Below are positions 9,282 through 19,085 of a stretch of DNA of 64,000 nt, piece by piece. The DNA is from Porphyromonas canoris (GTDB lineage: Bacteria; Bacteroidota; Bacteroidia; Bacteroidales; Porphyromonadaceae). Both the position numbers and the translations under genes were made by a program. Below the pieces are notes generated by a model. It was not told the origin of the DNA, ran no database searches, and saw only the letters and a list, made by a program, of their open reading frames with translations. Position 1 is the first letter of the stretch; the number at the start of each line of letters is the position of its first letter. The stretch lies in the NCBI RefSeq assembly GCF_000769115.1, contig NZ_JQZV01000003.1, positions 286,840 to 350,839 of the forward strand, read 5' to 3'.

Positions 9282-9875
9282 ATGGAAGACTTAAAAGAAC
9301 TATTCCGCCGAAACAGATCTTACAGACGTTTCGACGAATCGGAGAAGATTGATGAAGCAGAGATTTCAAAATGGATTGAGTCTGCTCGATTCTGTGCATC
9401 GGGGAGAAATCTTCAGCCGATCAAGTATGTCATCGTAACGGATGCAGAGCTTTGTAATGCACTTACCGCAACAGTGAAATGGGCAGGCTATCTCCCGGAA
9501 TGGGACGGACCCGAAGCGGGAGAGAGGCCTACGGCTTATATTGCTCAGCTATTGGATACCACTCTGACCTCTACGGTACGGTTGGACGATGGTTTGCAGC
9601 TATCTGCCATAACGCTCTCTGTCGTTGAAGCCGGTTATGGATGCTGTATATTTCAAAGCTACAATGCTGCCACCATCACCGAGATGCTTGGCTTGCCCGA
9701 AGAGTTGAAGCTGATATCCGTAGTGGCGGTAGGCAAACCCATAGAAGAGGTTATAATAAAAGATATAGAACCGGGCGAGTGCATCAAATATTACAGAGAC
9801 GAAAAGAGAAGGCACATAGTGCCTAAAAGAAAGCTTTCGGAGCTGATATACAAGGCACCGGATAAGAAATATTGA
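9282..9875 (+). CDS. Nitroreductase family protein (FMN-dependent)
   Basis: A 197-aa member of the nitroreductase superfamily, FMN enzymes that reduce nitro groups, quinones or related substrates with NAD(P)H. The N-terminal RRNRSYRRFDESEKID is the usual FMN-phosphate binding segment (R-x-S-x-R-x-F), followed by SARFCASGRNLQPIKYVIV. The central GLQLSAITLSVVEAGYGCCIFQ and later LPEELKLISVVAVGKP are also typical. There is no later in-frame Met before the FMN motif is lost, so the start at 9282 is firm even though the promoter box is 5 nt away. It is followed after 3 nt by ddh. The natural substrate cannot be told. Confidence 0.88.
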   Translation: MEDLKELFRRNRSYRRFDESEKIDEAEISKWIESARFCASGRNLQPIKYVIVTDAELCNALTATVKWAGYLPEWDGPEAGERPTAYIAQLLDTTLTSTVRLDDGLQLSAITLSVVEAGYGCCIFQSYNAATITEMLGLPEELKLISVVAVGKPIEEVIIKDIEPGECIKYYRDEKRRHIVPKRKLSELIYKAPDKKY

Positions 9876-9878
9876 AAG

Positions 9879-10781
9879 ATGAAGAGCGAAAAGATTGGAG
9901 TAGCAATAGTAGGCTATGGCAATATCGGGCGTTATGCGTTGGAAGCTATAAAGGCTTCTCCGGATTGTGAACTGCGAGGGGTGGTAAGACGCAACCCGAA
10001 TGATGTCCCGGAAGAGCTACGCTCTTATAGTGTCGTTGCTTCTTTGGAGCAGCTTTCAAACGTAGATGTCGCTCTGCTTGCTTCGCCTACACGCTTGGTA
10101 GAACAGGCTGCCAGAAAAGCATTGGAGCTGGGTATATCTACCGTAGACAGCTTTGACATCCATGGGGAGATCGTTTCTCTCAGACGCTCTTTAGACGAAG
10201 TGGCAAAAAAAACAGGGCGTGTAGCCATCACTGCAGCAGGCTGGGATCCGGGGAGCGATAGCGTTGTGCGTATTCTCATGCAGGCAATGGTGCCTCAAGG
10301 AATCACTTATACCAACTTTGGTCCCGGTATGAGTATGGGGCACTCTGTTGCTGCAAAATCTATACCCGGAGTAAAAGACGCTCTTTCCATGACTATTCCT
10401 CTCGGCACATCTGTACATCGGAGAATAGTCTATGTCGAGTTGGAAGAAGGGTATGATCCTGATCAGGTCTCTGCTTCTATAAAGTCTGACCCTTACTTTG
10501 TCCATGATGAAACTCATGTTATAGCCGTAAAGTGTGTGGCTGATCTTAAAGATGTCGGGCATGGAGTGGTAATGAGCCGTAAGGGTGTCAGCGGTTGCAC
10601 GCACAACCAAATGCTGGATTTCTCCATGCGGATCAATAATCCGGCTCTCACTTCACAGATACTGGTGGCATGTGCAAGAGCAGCTACAAGACTTTCTCCC
10701 GGCTGTTACACTCTTCCGGAGATTGCTCCGATTGATTTGCTGCCGGGGGATAGAGAGGAGTGGATATCCAAACTGGTTTAA
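9879..10781 (+). CDS. ddh: meso-Diaminopimelate D-dehydrogenase
   Basis: A 300-aa NADP-dependent enzyme that aminates L-2-amino-6-oxopimelate (tetrahydrodipicolinate) directly to meso-DAP. It is a one-step branch of lysine and peptidoglycan synthesis found in few bacteria, including Porphyromonas. The N-terminus has the Rossmann motif VAIVGYGNIGRYALEAI. The segments TAAGWDPGSDSVVRILMQA (about 115-133) and YTNFGPGMSMGHSVAAKSIPGVKDALSMT (about 145-173) match the DAP-binding region of this family. It is coupled to the nitroreductase gene with 3 nt between them and followed by a strong terminator. Confidence 0.93.
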   Translation: MKSEKIGVAIVGYGNIGRYALEAIKASPDCELRGVVRRNPNDVPEELRSYSVVASLEQLSNVDVALLASPTRLVEQAARKALELGISTVDSFDIHGEIVSLRRSLDEVAKKTGRVAITAAGWDPGSDSVVRILMQAMVPQGITYTNFGPGMSMGHSVAAKSIPGVKDALSMTIPLGTSVHRRIVYVELEEGYDPDQVSASIKSDPYFVHDETHVIAVKCVADLKDVGHGVVMSRKGVSGCTHNQMLDFSMRINNPALTSQILVACARAATRLSPGCYTLPEIAPIDLLPGDREEWISKLV

Positions 10782-10870
10782 GAGGATACTCTTTTCCGCT
10801 CTTTCAGAACAAAATCAAACGTTAAAACTATAAGCGAAATTCCTGATTTTGCTATCTGTTATAATTTAAG

Positions 10871-10912
10871 AATGAACGTGTTCAAAATTTTCATTGTTCA
10901 CGTTCATTTTTT
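10871..10912 (+). terminator. Terminator after ddh
   Basis: AATGAACGTG (10871-10880) pairs perfectly with CACGTTCATT (10899-10908) and is followed by Ts up to 10912. It lies about 90 nt beyond the ddh stop. Confidence 0.8.
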
Positions 10913-10938
10913 ATGTTTAATACGATAAAAAATAGCAT

Positions 10939-11026
10939 TCAAGGCTTGCTTTGTCTCTTTCATGCCTTGCTTTGCTCCATTCATGGTTTGATTTGTAAAA
11001 GTCAAGACTCGGTTTATCAAAAAGTT
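10939..11026 (+). repeat. Degenerate 22-bp repeat units (TCAAGGCTTG family)
   Basis: Four units begin at 10939, 10961, 10983 and 11005. The recognisable core is TCAAGGCTTGCTTTG, then CATGCCTTGCTTTG, ATGGTTTGATTTG and AGACTCGGTTTATC. Similarity is loose, but the 22-nt spacing is exact. The same type of unit recurs at 21667-21776 and 38226-38289. Confidence 0.6.
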
Positions 11027-11146
11027 AGGCTTCAGGGGAGTTTTTTAATGCATTGAACTCTTTTTGTAAACAGGTTCAGAGAGAATTTATATTCGCTTTT
11101 TGAATATTTATTATAAGTATAAGCCGATAATATGGATAATTATGCT

Positions 11147-11154
11147 TATATTTG
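11147..11154 (+). promoter_or_regulatory. -7 box for the rimP-nusA-infB operon
   Basis: TATATTTG fits TAnnTTTG. The start point should be near 11158, so the transcript begins directly with the hairpin at 11166-11193. Confidence 0.6.
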
Positions 11155-11165
11155 CAAGCGGAATG

Positions 11166-11199
11166 GAAGGAGGGGGCGTATGCCTTCTCCTTCGTTTTT
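11166..11199 (+). terminator. Terminator-like hairpin in the rimP leader (candidate attenuator)
   Basis: GAAGGAGGGGGC (11166-11177) pairs with GCCTTCTCCTTC (11182-11193) over 12 bp, counting two G-U pairs, around a GTAT tetraloop. TTTTT follows at 11195-11199. It lies about 8 nt after the predicted transcription start and 55 nt before the rimP ATG. It has all parts of an intrinsic terminator, so it probably limits readthrough into the operon. Regulation is inference. Confidence 0.7.
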
Positions 11200-11253
11200 G
11201 TTGAAAATAATATTTCGGAGAAAATAGCTCTGATCTAAATGTAATGCTGAAAC

Positions 11254-11727
11254 ATGATAGATAAGCAAGACGTTGTCGCACTGGCAGAACGCTTTATAGA
11301 GGAGAGCGGGAAAGAGTACTTCCTTGTGGAGGTGTCTGTTCATCCCGGTAATGCAATCTCCATAGAATTTGACCACATGGATGGTGTCTCCATAGATGAA
11401 TGCGTTGCACTAAGCAAGTACGTAGAGAAAGGGCTGGATCGTGAAGTGGAAGACTTCGAGCTCGAAGTGGGTTCTCCGGTGCTTACAGACCCGCTTCGTC
11501 ATCCATTGCAGTACCGTAAGTTTTTCGGAGAGACGGTGGAAGTGTTGTTGAAGAACGGACAGAAGAAAAAGGGTACTCTTGTCTCTTTTGACGGACAGAC
11601 CGTTACGGTAGAGGTAACAGAGATGCTGAAAAAGGAGGGAGACAAGCGAAAGAAAGCTTATAAAGAGGAGATGAAGTTCTCTCTCGATGAGATAAAATGG
11701 ACGAAATATATTGTTCCGTTCAAGTAA
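11254..11727 (+). CDS. rimP: Ribosome maturation factor RimP
   Basis: RimP (157 aa) assists assembly of the 30S subunit. The N-terminal domain (about 1-80) includes YFLVEVSVHPGNAISIEFD and SIDECVALSKYVEKGLDREVEDFELEVGSPVLTDPLR, where the G-S-P segment is the family hallmark (usually SPG). The C-terminal Sm-like domain starts near FFGETVEVLLKNGQKKKGTL. It is the first gene of rimP-nusA-infB, the standard bacterial order. nusA starts 47 nt downstream. Confidence 0.95.
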   Translation: MIDKQDVVALAERFIEESGKEYFLVEVSVHPGNAISIEFDHMDGVSIDECVALSKYVEKGLDREVEDFELEVGSPVLTDPLRHPLQYRKFFGETVEVLLKNGQKKKGTLVSFDGQTVTVEVTEMLKKEGDKRKKAYKEEMKFSLDEIKWTKYIVPFK

Positions 11728-11774
11728 CAAGAAGAGAAATAAAAAACATATACACACAATAGCAGGCAAGAAGT

Positions 11775-13106
11775 ATGGCTAAGAAAAAAGAGACGATGAG
11801 CATGATAGACTCTTTCTCGGAGTTTAAGAGTCTGAAAAATATCGACCGTGAAACTTTGGTGAAGGTTTTGGAAGAGTCGTTTCGTAACGTTATAGCTAAG
11901 ATGTTTGGCTCTGATAGTAACTTTGACGTTATTATCAACCCGGAGAAGGGAGACTTGGAAATTTGGAGAAACAGGGAGGTTGTCGAAGACGGTCAAGCTA
12001 CCAATGCCATGACCCAAGTAGAATTATCCGAAGCGTTGGAGCTGGATCCGGATACAGAGTTGGGCGAAGAGCTTACAGATCAAGTTTACTTTGAAGACTT
12101 TGGACGCCGTGCCATATTGAATCTTCGCCAGACATTAACTTCAAAGATATTGGAGCTTCAGAAAGATGCTCTCTATGGTGATTATATCAAGAGAGTGGGT
12201 CAGATCATCACTGCTGAGGTGTATCAAGTGTGGAAGAAAGAGGTGCTGCTGTTGGACTACGATGGTAACGAGCTTATTCTTCCCAAGCAATATCTTATTC
12301 CCAGAGATCGTATCAAAAAGGGAGATAGTGTAAGAGCTATTATAGAGAGGGTTGAAAACAACAATAATAACCCTAAGATTATACTTTCCAGAACATCCAA
12401 CGATTTCCTAAAAGCTCTTTTTGAACTGGAAGTGCCCGAAATCGCCGATGAGCTTATCACCATTCGTCGTGTAGCCAGAATACCGGGAGAGAGAGCGAAG
12501 ATCGCCGTGGAGTCTTTTGATGACAGAATAGACCCCGTGGGTGCTTGCGTTGGTGTCAAAGGAAGCCGTATTCATGGCATTGTGAGAGAGCTTCAGAATG
12601 AAAGTATAGACGTGATACAATATACTTCCAATCTTGGACTGTTTATACAACGTGCCTTAAGTCCGGCAAAGATAGCCTCCTATCATGTTAATGAGGAGAA
12701 TGGTCATATAGAGGTTTATTTGAAACAAGATCAAATCTCTTTGGCAATAGGTAGAGGTGGAGCAAACATAAAGCTTGCTTCTCAACTTTTAGGACACGAA
12801 ATAGATATCTTCAGGGATGATGCCGACAGCATTGATGAGGAAGATATTTACCTTGAAGAGTTTGATGACGAAATAGAACCATGGGTGATAGATCTTCTTA
12901 AGAGTGTCGGATGCGATACTGCAAAGTCTGTCCTTAACAAGAGTAGGGAAGAACTTATCCGTGTAACAGATCTTGAAGAAGATACAATAGACTTCGTGTT
13001 GGAAGTGCTTCGATCGGAATTTGAGCAAGATACTGTACAGCCATCAACAGAAGAAGATAAGCGCGAAGCTGAGGATCAAACTTCTAATGAGAGTAAAGAC
13101 CTATAA
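11775..13106 (+). CDS. nusA: Transcription termination/antitermination factor NusA
   Basis: NusA (443 aa) binds RNA polymerase and nascent RNA and modulates pausing, termination and antitermination. Domains in order are the N-terminal RNAP-binding domain (1-~130), the S1 domain (about 135-200, YIKRVGQIITAEVYQVWKK onwards), and KH1 and KH2 (about 200-345). The KH part includes VGVKGSRIHGIVRELQ and LAIGRGGANIKLASQLLG. An acidic segment and a helix-hairpin tail (EPWVIDLLKSVGCDTAKSVL onwards) follow. The length is normal for Bacteroidetes, which lack the two acidic repeats of E. coli NusA. Confidence 0.97.
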   Translation: MAKKKETMSMIDSFSEFKSLKNIDRETLVKVLEESFRNVIAKMFGSDSNFDVIINPEKGDLEIWRNREVVEDGQATNAMTQVELSEALELDPDTELGEELTDQVYFEDFGRRAILNLRQTLTSKILELQKDALYGDYIKRVGQIITAEVYQVWKKEVLLLDYDGNELILPKQYLIPRDRIKKGDSVRAIIERVENNNNNPKIILSRTSNDFLKALFELEVPEIADELITIRRVARIPGERAKIAVESFDDRIDPVGACVGVKGSRIHGIVRELQNESIDVIQYTSNLGLFIQRALSPAKIASYHVNEENGHIEVYLKQDQISLAIGRGGANIKLASQLLGHEIDIFRDDADSIDEEDIYLEEFDDEIEPWVIDLLKSVGCDTAKSVLNKSREELIRVTDLEEDTIDFVLEVLRSEFEQDTVQPSTEEDKREAEDQTSNESKDL

Positions 13107-13122
13107 GCTTATTTAGCTTACA

Positions 13123-13155
13123 AGATGTTTCGGATTTCTTTTCTGTAAAACATCT
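13123..13155 (+). other. Hairpin in the nusA-infB spacer
   Basis: AGATGTTT (13123-13130) is complementary to AAACATCT (13148-13155). There is no T-run after it, so it is more likely a processing or leader structure than a terminator. Confidence 0.35.
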
Positions 13156-13207
13156 GTGAGGATATGATGGGGATGTATTTAATGAAATAAAAGAGAGTAT
13201 CAGAGAT

Positions 13208-16200
13208 ATGCCAAGTATAAAGATCATAAATATTAGTCGAGACATAAAGGTCGGAGTTAACACGGTAGTTGAATTCCTGCAAAAGAAAGGTGTTGTGGAA
13301 GATTTCGGTCCCAATACACGTGTCTCTCCGGAGGATGGAGTGGCTTGTGTAAAAGAGCTGGGAAAATCTCTTTCACAAGAAGAAAAAGACGATCTGATAA
13401 GAAAGTACACATCCCCAAAAGCAAATAGAGGTGAAGGTGCAACTACTTCCGCAGAGCTGAAGAAGGAGCATAAGGTTGTTCCCTCTAAGGAGTCATTCCC
13501 AAAGAAAGAAGAGGTAATAAAAGCTTCTGTCCCGGAAGATCTTAAGCCTAAGATCGTTTCTAAGGGTTCGATAGACTTGTCTGACGGACATCCTTCAAAA
13601 GGAAATTCACAAAAGGAAGCGGAAAGCAAACTTGTTGTGGATAAGGTTGAACCCCAAAAGAATAAGGAAGAGCAAGCCCCCGTGGTAGAGAAAAAACAGG
13701 AAGTACAAGCTACTCAGGTTACGGTTAAGGAGAATCCGCAACCTGAGAAGATAGCTCCGGAGAAGAAGACTGAAGATAAGAAGGTAGTTTCTGAAAAGCC
13801 GCAAAAGGTGGAAGAGAAAAGACCGGTGGATACCCCAAATAAGAAAGAGGTCTCTGAAAAACCTTCTGTCGAGAAGAAAGAAAAGCCTAACCAAGAGGTG
13901 GCACCAACGTCTTCATCGGCTGTAAGTACAGAAAAGAAAGAGGAGACATCTGTCTCTTCCACTACGGAGTCTCAAATGCCGGGAGTGAAGATCTTAGGAA
14001 AGATAGACCTTTCTACAATAGAAGGATACTCAAGTGCCGGACAGAGAAAAAAGAAGAAAGGTAAGGACGGGGCGGAAGCCGATGCCAATGTAGAGAAGAA
14101 AAAACGCAAAAGAATCGGCAAACAGAAAGTAGATATAACTTCTCCTGAGAATCAGTCGAAAGAGACAAAGGGCAATCAGAAGAAAAATGCTTCTGCCAAT
14201 AATGGTGGTCAAAATCAGAAAGGACGAACAGACCAGGCATCTTCCAATAATAACGGTAAACTTGGTCGGAAAGCCAAGCGTGCAGCCGTAGTAGCCAAAG
14301 CAGAAGTTTCTCAAGAAGAGATACAAAAGCAGATCAAAGAGACACTGCAACAAATGCAGAATCAAAAGAGAAAAGGTGCTACTGCTGCTAAGTATAGAAA
14401 AGATAAAAGAGAAGCTCATCGCCGTGAAGCGGATGAGATGGAAAGAGAAAATGCAGAAAGCAAAGTCTTACGCTTGACGGAGTATGTTACTCCCAACGAT
14501 CTTTCTTCGATGATAGAGGTTCCGGTGAATGAGATTATCATGCTCTGCTTTAATATCGGAATTATTGTTTCCATCAATCAACGATTAGAGAAAGAAACAA
14601 TAGACCTCGTGCTCGAAGAGTATGGATATACTCCGGAGTATGTCGAAGCAGAGGTAATAGATGCTATCTCCTCGGATGAAGAGGAGAGAGAAGAGGACTT
14701 GGTTCCGAGAGCTCCTATTGTAACCGTTATGGGGCACGTGGATCATGGTAAAACATCCTTGCTCGATAATATCAGGAAGACTAACGTTATAGCCGGAGAA
14801 GCCGGTGGTATCACTCAACACGTAGGTGCATACAGTGTAAAGCTAAGCGATGGAAGAAGAATTACCTTCTTAGATACTCCGGGACACGAGGCTTTTACTG
14901 CAATGCGTGCACGGGGAGCCAAGGTTACGGATATTGTGATAATTGTGGTTGCTGCCGATGACGGTGTCATGCCTCAGACCATAGAAGCCATAAATCACGC
15001 ATCTATGGCGGGTGTTCCTATTATTTTTGCAATAAATAAAATAGATAAGCCTTCTGCAAATCCGGATAAAATAAAAGAGGAACTTGCAAATCTAAACTAC
15101 CTTGTAGAGGATTGGGGAGGAAAGTATCAATCTCAAAATATTTCGGCGAAAGGAAATATCGGGATAGATGAACTCCTGGAAAAAGTCCTTTTGGAGGCAG
15201 AACTTTTAGATCTCAAGGCAAATCCGAACAAGAGAGCTGCCGGCTCTGTTATCGAATCTACATTGGAACATGGTCGCGGTTATACTACAAAGGTTCTTGT
15301 GCAAGAGGGAACTTTGAGAGTGGGAGACTATATCCTTTCCGGTATGCACTACGGTAGGGTAAAAGCTTTGTTCAATGAACGTGGACAAAATGTCGATAAC
15401 GTAGGTCCTTCTACTCCTGTAAAAGTTTTAGGACTTAATGGAGCTGCTCAGGCGGGAGACGCTCTAAACGTTATGCCATCAGAGCATGAGGCACGAGAGA
15501 TTGCGGCTAAACGTACGCAGCTTCAGAGAGAACAGAGAGAAAGAATGCATAAAGTTCCGACTCTGCAAGATTTGGGAACAAGAATCAAAGAAGGAAACGT
15601 TCAAGAGCTTAACGTTATTGTTAAGGGAGATGTTGACGGTTCTGTTGAGGCTCTTTCCGGATCTATTGAAAAGCTTTCTACGGATACCATCCGCATCAGA
15701 GTAATCCATAAGGCTGTCGGACAAATTTCGGATTCTGATGTGATGTTAGCCGCAACTTCGGAAGGTCTTATCATTGGTTTCCAAGTACGTCCTTCGGCTT
15801 CAGCCAAACGCTTAGCGGAGAGTGAAGGAGTAGAGATACGTACTTACTCTGTTATCTATAATGCACTGGATGACGTGAAAGCAGCTATGGAAGGTATGCT
15901 TGAACCTGAATATGAAGAGAATGTAACAGCCAATTTGGAAGTAAGAGAAACATTCCGCATAAGCAAGGTGGGTACTATTGCAGGCTGTATAGTCAAGGAT
16001 GGTAAGATAAACAGACATAATAAGGTGCGTCTGATACGAGATGGAATCGTACTATATTCCGGAGAGCTTGCATCTCTTAAGAGATTTAAGGATGATGTGA
16101 AAGAGGTCGGATATGGATATGAATGCGGTCTGAATCTTGAAGGCTATAATGATCTTCTTGTAGGCGATATCATAGAAGCCTATGAGGTTGTAGAGGTAAA

Positions 16201-16213
16201 GAAAAAACTCTAA
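13208..16213 (+). CDS. infB: Translation initiation factor IF-2
   Basis: IF-2 (1001 aa) is the GTPase that positions fMet-tRNA on the 30S subunit and promotes subunit joining. A small N-terminal IF2_N-type domain (1-~60) is followed by about 370 residues of charged linker rich in Lys, Glu, Pro and Gln. A second IF2_N domain lies near 425-475. The G domain has [12 protein letters not shown] (about 508-519), DTPGHEAFT (about 556-564) and NKID (about 611). Domains II to IV follow and end with the fMet-tRNA binding C-terminus. The long linker is usual in Bacteroidetes. It is in one transcription unit with nusA. Confidence 0.98.
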   Translation: MPSIKIINISRDIKVGVNTVVEFLQKKGVVEDFGPNTRVSPEDGVACVKELGKSLSQEEKDDLIRKYTSPKANRGEGATTSAELKKEHKVVPSKESFPKKEEVIKASVPEDLKPKIVSKGSIDLSDGHPSKGNSQKEAESKLVVDKVEPQKNKEEQAPVVEKKQEVQATQVTVKENPQPEKIAPEKKTEDKKVVSEKPQKVEEKRPVDTPNKKEVSEKPSVEKKEKPNQEVAPTSSSAVSTEKKEETSVSSTTESQMPGVKILGKIDLSTIEGYSSAGQRKKKKGKDGAEADANVEKKKRKRIGKQKVDITSPENQSKETKGNQKKNASANNGGQNQKGRTDQASSNNNGKLGRKAKRAAVVAKAEVSQEEIQKQIKETLQQMQNQKRKGATAAKYRKDKREAHRREADEMERENAESKVLRLTEYVTPNDLSSMIEVPVNEIIMLCFNIGIIVSINQRLEKETIDLVLEEYGYTPEYVEAEVIDAISSDEEEREEDLVPRAPIVTVMGHVDHGKTSLLDNIRKTNVIAGEAGGITQHVGAYSVKLSDGRRITFLDTPGHEAFTAMRARGAKVTDIVIIVVAADDGVMPQTIEAINHASMAGVPIIFAINKIDKPSANPDKIKEELANLNYLVEDWGGKYQSQNISAKGNIGIDELLEKVLLEAELLDLKANPNKRAAGSVIESTLEHGRGYTTKVLVQEGTLRVGDYILSGMHYGRVKALFNERGQNVDNVGPSTPVKVLGLNGAAQAGDALNVMPSEHEAREIAAKRTQLQREQRERMHKVPTLQDLGTRIKEGNVQELNVIVKGDVDGSVEALSGSIEKLSTDTIRIRVIHKAVGQISDSDVMLAATSEGLIIGFQVRPSASAKRLAESEGVEIRTYSVIYNALDDVKAAMEGMLEPEYEENVTANLEVRETFRISKVGTIAGCIVKDGKINRHNKVRLIRDGIVLYSGELASLKRFKDDVKEVGYGYECGLNLEGYNDLLVGDIIEAYEVVEVKKKL

Positions 16214-16248
16214 TAGCTTTCCTTGAACAAGATTAAGTATAGCGCTTT

Positions 16249-16731
16249 GTGGATATGCAAGGTATAGACATAGCTTTACTAATAATTCTAATTATTGCTT
16301 TTATAAAAGGCTTGCGGGATGGTTTCATCCTGCAAGCTTTCTCAGTTTTAGGGTTATTGGCTGCTATGATTTTAGGTATAAGTTTAGCACCGGTGTTGAT
16401 AAACTTTATTCCTATAAAGCCGGAGGGAGGAGCTTTTATAGCTATGTGGATTGTTGCTTGGATAGTAACATCCTCTATTGTTCTGTTTCTTTTCTCAATG
16501 CTTAGTAAGATTTTATCTTCTACCGTAAACTCAACTCCTTTGGGATTTATAAACAAATTCTTGGGTGGCCTGTTTTCTATTGTCGCTACAGGTTTGATAC
16601 TCTCATTTCTTATTGGATTGTATGAAATGGGGAGGTCAAAATTCGGTTTCCCCGATCTCTATAATCCCGAACAAAAGACATTATTATATGATCTTATACG
16701 TGAGTTTTCAGTCTTTAGACTTACCTCATAA
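16249..16731 (+). CDS. CvpA family membrane protein
   Basis: A 160-aa inner-membrane protein with four predicted transmembrane helices, starting with [20 protein letters not shown]. The K-G-x-x-x-G pattern after the first helix is typical of CvpA/colicin V production proteins. The family is widely conserved; its role has been linked to envelope functions, but the exact activity is unclear. It starts 35 nt after infB, and infB-cvpA-sufB is the usual order in Bacteroidales. Confidence 0.85.
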   Translation: MDMQGIDIALLIILIIAFIKGLRDGFILQAFSVLGLLAAMILGISLAPVLINFIPIKPEGGAFIAMWIVAWIVTSSIVLFLFSMLSKILSSTVNSTPLGFINKFLGGLFSIVATGLILSFLIGLYEMGRSKFGFPDLYNPEQKTLLYDLIREFSVFRLTS

Positions 16732-16790
16732 CATCATCAACACATACCATAAATAAAAACACCAAAAACTTTATTACACTTTTAGACTTC

Positions 16791-18248
16791 ATGGAAGAAA
16801 TACAAGACTCAGATAAAATTATTTCCGATGTAACCTCTTCGGAATATAAGTATGGTTTTGTTACAGATATAGAGACAGAGACTATTCCTAAAGGACTCAA
16901 TGAGGATATTATCCGTCTGATATCAAAGAAAAAGAACGAACCGGATTGGTTGCTCGAATATCGCCTAAAAGCTTACGAGGCATGGACGAAGATGGAGATG
17001 CCTACATGGGCTCATTTGAATGTTCCAACGATAGACTACCAAGATATTATTTATTACGCAGCACCTAAGACAAAGAATCCTAACCTTACGGAAGATGGTG
17101 AAATTTTACCGGAATTAGTGGAAGCTTTCGATAAGTTAGGTATTCCATTGCATGAAAGAGAAGCTCTTACAGGAATGGCAGTAGACGCCGTTATGGATAG
17201 CGTTTCCGTAAAAACTACCTTTAAGGAAACTTTAGCAGAGAAGGGGATTATATTCTGCTCGTTTTCAGAAGCTGTTCAGGAGTATCCGGATCTTGTAAAA
17301 AAATATATGGGCAAGGTTGTAGGATTTAGAGATAACTTCTTTGCGGCTCTTAACTCCGCTGTTTTCAGTGATGGCTCATTTGTTTATATCCCGAAAGGAG
17401 TCAGATGTCCGATGGAGCTAAGTACTTATTTCCGTATAAATTCTGTCAATACAGGACAGTTTGAAAGAACACTTATCGTTGCGGATGAAGACTCTTATGT
17501 CTCTTATTTGGAGGGATGTACAGCTCCTATAAGAGATACCAACCAGCTTCATGCCGCAATTGTAGAAATCATAGCCGAAGATAGAGCAGAGGTTAAATAC
17601 TCTACTGTTCAAAACTGGTATCCGGGAGATAAAAACGGAAAAGGTGGAATATACAACTTTGTAACGAAAAGAGGAATTTGCAGAGGGTTCAGATCCAAAA
17701 TTTCATGGACACAGGTCGAGACCGGCTCTGCTATAACATGGAAGTACCCAAGCTGTATCCTTAAAGGAGACGAATCTGTGGGAGAGTTTTACTCTGTTGC
17801 GGTTACCAATAATTACCAGATGGCAGATACCGGAACTAAAATGATTCACTTGGGCAAGAATACCAAAAGCCGTATTGTTTCCAAAGGAATTTCTGCCGGA
17901 TATAGCCAAAACAGTTACAGAGGACTTGTAAAAGTGGCTCCGGATGCGGATAACTCAAGAAATTATTCCCAATGCGACAGTTTGCTGCTTGGTGATAAAT
18001 GTGGCGCTCATACGTATCCATACGCAGATATTCAGAGTGATACAGCCATCATAGAGCATGAAGCAACTACCTCTAAGATTAGTGAAGATCAGATTTTTTA
18101 CTGCAATCAAAGAGGGATCAACACTGAAGAGGCTGTAGCTTTGATCGTTAATGGCTATGCCAAGGAGGTGATGAACAAACTACCGATGGAGTTTGCTGTT
18201 GAAGCTCAAAAGTTGTTGTCCATCTCTTTGGAAGGGTCTGTCGGATGA
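16791..18248 (+). CDS. sufB: Fe-S cluster assembly scaffold SufB
   Basis: SufB (485 aa, usual length) forms the SufBC2D scaffold on which Fe-S clusters are built. Characteristic segments are [46 protein letters not shown], and the C-terminal beta-helix part with [27 protein letters not shown] and [22 protein letters not shown]. The conserved Cys lies in this last part. It is followed by sufC and sufD in the same direction. No promoter box is evident in the 59-nt gap before it, so it may be read from the upstream operon. Confidence 0.97.
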   Translation: MEEIQDSDKIISDVTSSEYKYGFVTDIETETIPKGLNEDIIRLISKKKNEPDWLLEYRLKAYEAWTKMEMPTWAHLNVPTIDYQDIIYYAAPKTKNPNLTEDGEILPELVEAFDKLGIPLHEREALTGMAVDAVMDSVSVKTTFKETLAEKGIIFCSFSEAVQEYPDLVKKYMGKVVGFRDNFFAALNSAVFSDGSFVYIPKGVRCPMELSTYFRINSVNTGQFERTLIVADEDSYVSYLEGCTAPIRDTNQLHAAIVEIIAEDRAEVKYSTVQNWYPGDKNGKGGIYNFVTKRGICRGFRSKISWTQVETGSAITWKYPSCILKGDESVGEFYSVAVTNNYQMADTGTKMIHLGKNTKSRIVSKGISAGYSQNSYRGLVKVAPDADNSRNYSQCDSLLLGDKCGAHTYPYADIQSDTAIIEHEATTSKISEDQIFYCNQRGINTEEAVALIVNGYAKEVMNKLPMEFAVEAQKLLSISLEGSVG

Positions 18249-18310
18249 TACTATCGGTATCGTAACAATTATTTCTGTAATATATACAATCAAAATATAC
18301 ATCAAAAACA

Positions 18311-19066
18311 ATGTTAAGTATTAGAAATCTTCATGCCTCAGTGGAGGGAAAACATATACTCAAAGGTATTAACCTAAACATAAATCCCGGGGAAGTCCAT
18401 GCAATAATGGGACCTAATGGATCTGGAAAAAGTACTCTCTCTTCAGTCCTTGTAGGGAATCCTCTTTTTGAAGTTACCGAAGGGGAAGTTTTCTTTGAAG
18501 GACAAAACTTATTGGAGTTAGAGCCGGAAGAACGCGCTCATTTGGGAATATTTTTGAGTTTCCAGTATCCGGTAGAAATTCCCGGTGTGAGCATGGTTAA
18601 TTTTATGAGGGCATCTCTCAATGAACTTCGTAAAAGTCAGAAAAAACAACCCCTGTCGGCGACAGAATTTCTCAAGTTAATGAGAGAAAAGAGAGCATTG
18701 GTAGAGTTGGATTCCAATCTTGCCAATCGTCCTGTAAACGTAGGTTTCTCCGGAGGAGAAAAGAAGCGCAACGAGATCTTTCAGATGGCAATGTTAGAAC
18801 CGAAGCTGGCTATCTTGGACGAAACAGACTCCGGATTGGATATTGATGCTCTTCGGATTGTTTCAAATGGTGTGAATGCTCTAAAGACAAAAGAGAATGC
18901 CACACTTGTGATAACCCACTATCAGAGACTTTTGGATTATATCAAACCTGATTTTGTACATGTATTATTGAAAGGACGTATTGTAATGTCCGGTGGCCCG
19001 GAGCTTGCTCTCAAATTGGAGGAGCAGGGTTACGATTGGCTAAGAACCGGTGAAGAGACCGAATGA
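18311..19066 (+). CDS. sufC: Fe-S cluster assembly ATPase SufC
   Basis: SufC (251 aa) is the ABC-type ATPase that drives conformational change in SufBCD; it is cytoplasmic and not a transporter. The Walker A is GPNGSGKST (about 35-43), the signature is FSGGEKKRNEI (about 143-153, the K-K-R variant typical of SufC), and the Walker B with its following region is LAILDETDSGLDIDAL. The His-switch lies in VITHYQRLLDYI. It starts 62 nt after sufB and ends 19 nt before sufD. Confidence 0.97.
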   Translation: MLSIRNLHASVEGKHILKGINLNINPGEVHAIMGPNGSGKSTLSSVLVGNPLFEVTEGEVFFEGQNLLELEPEERAHLGIFLSFQYPVEIPGVSMVNFMRASLNELRKSQKKQPLSATEFLKLMREKRALVELDSNLANRPVNVGFSGGEKKRNEIFQMAMLEPKLAILDETDSGLDIDALRIVSNGVNALKTKENATLVITHYQRLLDYIKPDFVHVLLKGRIVMSGGPELALKLEEQGYDWLRTGEETE

Positions 19067-19085
19067 TACTGTCCCAGTTTAATTT

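Larger units (their letters stand above)
10782..11253 (+). other. Intergenic region between ddh and rimP
   Basis: The 472 bp without an evident gene hold the ddh terminator (10871-10912), four degenerate 22-bp units (10939-11026), the rimP -7 box (11147-11154) and a terminator-like leader hairpin (11166-11199). I see nothing else that can be supported in 11027-11146, which is AT-rich. Confidence 0.8.

Noticed and set aside
13108..13155. Terminator between nusA and infB
   Set aside because: Stems are present but no T-run follows, and the two genes are normally co-transcribed.
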